Below are positions 62,938 through 64,000 of a DNA stretch of 64,000 nt, in pieces. Position 1 is the first letter of the stretch, and the number at the start of each line of letters is the position of its first letter. Both the position numbers and the translations under genes were made by a program. This stretch comes from Comamonadaceae bacterium (GTDB taxonomy: Bacteria; Pseudomonadota; Gammaproteobacteria; Burkholderiales; Burkholderiaceae_C). The stretch covers positions 1 through 64,000 of the forward strand of contig CANFWH010000002.1 of NCBI GenBank assembly GCA_947450645.1, in the 5' to 3' direction. The notes beneath the pieces are model-generated. The model saw nothing but the letters and a program-made list of their open reading frames with translations, was not told where the DNA came from and did no database searches.

Positions 62938-64000
62938 ATGATGAAGCGTCGTTTTACTCTAAAGGCTCTTGCTGTTGCTTCTGCATTAGCAAGCCTGGCG
63001 GCTCTGCCGTCGTATGCGCAGTCCAAGGACACCATCAAGGTTGGCGTGTTGCACAGCCTGTCTGGCACGATGGCCATTTCTGAGACTGTGCTTAAAGACA
63101 CTGTTTTAATGGCCATTGATGAGATCAATGCCAAGGGTGGACTGCTTGGCAAGAAATTAGAACCTGTGGTCGTTGACCCAGCTTCTAACTGGCCATTGTT
63201 TGCTGAAAAAACCAAGCAACTGATTACACAAGACAAAGTCTCGGTCATCTTTGGTTGCTGGACTTCGGTGTCACGCAAATCAGTCTTGCCAGTCGTCGAA
63301 GAATTGAACGGCCTCTTGTTTTACCCTGTTCAATACGAAGGTGAAGAACTGTCTAAAAACGTGTTCTACACTGGCGCAGCACCCAACCAGCAAGCCATTC
63401 CAGCGGTTGACTACTTAATGAGCAAAGACGGCGGCGGCGCAAAGCGCTGGGTGCTCCTCGGTACAGACTATGTGTACCCACGTACAACTAACAAAATTTT
63501 GCGCGCTTATCTGCATACCAAAGGCGTGAAAGATACGGACATTAGCGAAGTCTATACACCGTTTGGTCACTCTGACTATCAGACCATTGTTGCTGACATT
63601 AAAAAGTTCTCTGCTGGTGGCAAAACGGCTGTGGTCTCCACCATCAACGGTGACTCCAATGTTCCTTTCTATAAAGAACTGGGCAACGCTGGTTTGAAAG
63701 CTAAAGACGTGCCCGTGGTGGCGTTCTCAGTGGGTGAAGAAGAACTACGCGGCGTGGACACCAAACCACTCGTTGGTCACCTAGCCGCATGGAACTACTT
63801 CATGTCGATTAAGAACCCAACGAATGATGCCTTCATCAAAAAATGGTCAGCTTATGCCAAAGCTAAAGGCATTGCGGGACACAAAGACAAGCCTTTGACC
63901 AACGACCCAATGGAAGCGACTTACATCGGCATCAATATGTGGGCACAAGCGGTGAAGAAGGCCGGTAGCACCGACACCGATAAAGTGATTGCGGCAATGG
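62938..64000 (+). CDS. urtA: Urea ABC transporter substrate-binding protein UrtA (3' end cut by window edge)
   Basis: A periplasmic urea receptor for the UrtBCDE transporter. The reading frame is open to the window end (354 codons seen). It has a signal peptide (RRFTLKALAVASALASLAAL), then IKVGVLHSLSGTMAISETVL, a UrtA hallmark, GCWTSVSRKSVLPVVEE, LFYPVQYEGEELSKNVFYTG and GTDYVYPRTTNKIL. AAAGGAAACATC precedes tandem ATGs at 62938 and 62941. It is divergent from the urease operon and has a sigma-54 promoter. Confidence 0.97.
   Translation, partial: MMKRRFTLKALAVASALASLAALPSYAQSKDTIKVGVLHSLSGTMAISETVLKDTVLMAIDEINAKGGLLGKKLEPVVVDPASNWPLFAEKTKQLITQDKVSVIFGCWTSVSRKSVLPVVEELNGLLFYPVQYEGEELSKNVFYTGAAPNQQAIPAVDYLMSKDGGGAKRWVLLGTDYVYPRTTNKILRAYLHTKGVKDTDISEVYTPFGHSDYQTIVADIKKFSAGGKTAVVSTINGDSNVPFYKELGNAGLKAKDVPVVAFSVGEEELRGVDTKPLVGHLAAWNYFMSIKNPTNDAFIKKWSAYAKAKGIAGHKDKPLTNDPMEATYIGINMWAQAVKKAGSTDTDKVIAAM

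Noticed and set aside
62919-63278. Open frame opposite the start of urtA
   Set aside because: It is a shadow of the urtA coding region with no independent support.
1-64000. tRNA, rRNA, CRISPR, prophage or insertion sequence
   Set aside because: None recognised: no cloverleaf-like T-loop sequences, regular spaced repeats, transposase or phage genes were seen on reading both strands.

Overview
The window looks like a compact chromosome segment of a betaproteobacterium, probably order Burkholderiales. The evidence is two Bug (TctC-like) binding proteins, the queG-tsaE-amiC block, the glnA-ntrB-ntrC block, the ABC ATPase/permease/BolA trio, and a urease cluster beside urtA. Base composition is close to half G+C by eye. 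No rRNA, tRNA, CRISPR array, prophage or insertion sequence was seen. No gene-free stretch exceeds 300 bases; the longest is 31484-31755.

Layout. 1-4653: 3' part of ffh, gloA, a putative RelE-like/AbrB-like toxin-antitoxin pair, a hotdog thioesterase, and a TetR regulator overlapping a MATE exporter. 4678-13794: glnE, recQ-dsbB, an FAH-family hydrolase, two Bug proteins, a ModA-like binding protein and lipB. 13787-24000: an exported TPR-CHAT protein, vapBC, a methyltransferase, a CDF metal exporter, queG, tsaE-amiC and a Leu/Ile/Val-type binding protein. 24015-29693: a double-length uvrA with four in-frame palindromic repeat copies. 29679-38803: M20 amidohydrolase, a DUF1566 protein, an ABC exporter with a BolA protein, a CBS-domain membrane protein, apaH, YihY, a DUF2069 protein and an HMW1C-type protein glycosyltransferase. 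38800-46355: thyA and folA flank a seven-gene TonB iron-uptake cassette. 46358-48930: DUF4337 protein, xth and a TPR glycosyltransferase. 48922-53163: ntrC, ntrB, a small exported protein and glnA. 53339-57883: CinA-like, EI24, EamA, sterol desaturase and beta-propeller genes. 57946-64000: urease genes ureG-F-E-C-B-J-A, divergent from urtA.

Nitrogen control links several loci. GlnE should adenylylate GlnA, and GlnA keeps the target tyrosine. NtrB/NtrC should drive sigma-54 promoters. Sites with exact GG-N10-GC spacing lie upstream of glnA (53208-53223) and urtA (62865-62880), so glutamine synthesis and urea uptake and use may form one regulon.

The most unusual observations are three. First, a hairpin-forming repeat family lies in-frame inside the tandem uvrA gene, with compensatory stem changes. 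Second, many genes without a Shine-Dalgarno sequence carry a -10-like hexamer 5-7 nt before the start codon, which suggests widespread leaderless transcription; at divergent pairs each promoter lies inside the other gene. Third, an intrinsic terminator sits within the signal-peptide codons of the gene after glnA. Family names come from my reading of motifs; no database search was run.
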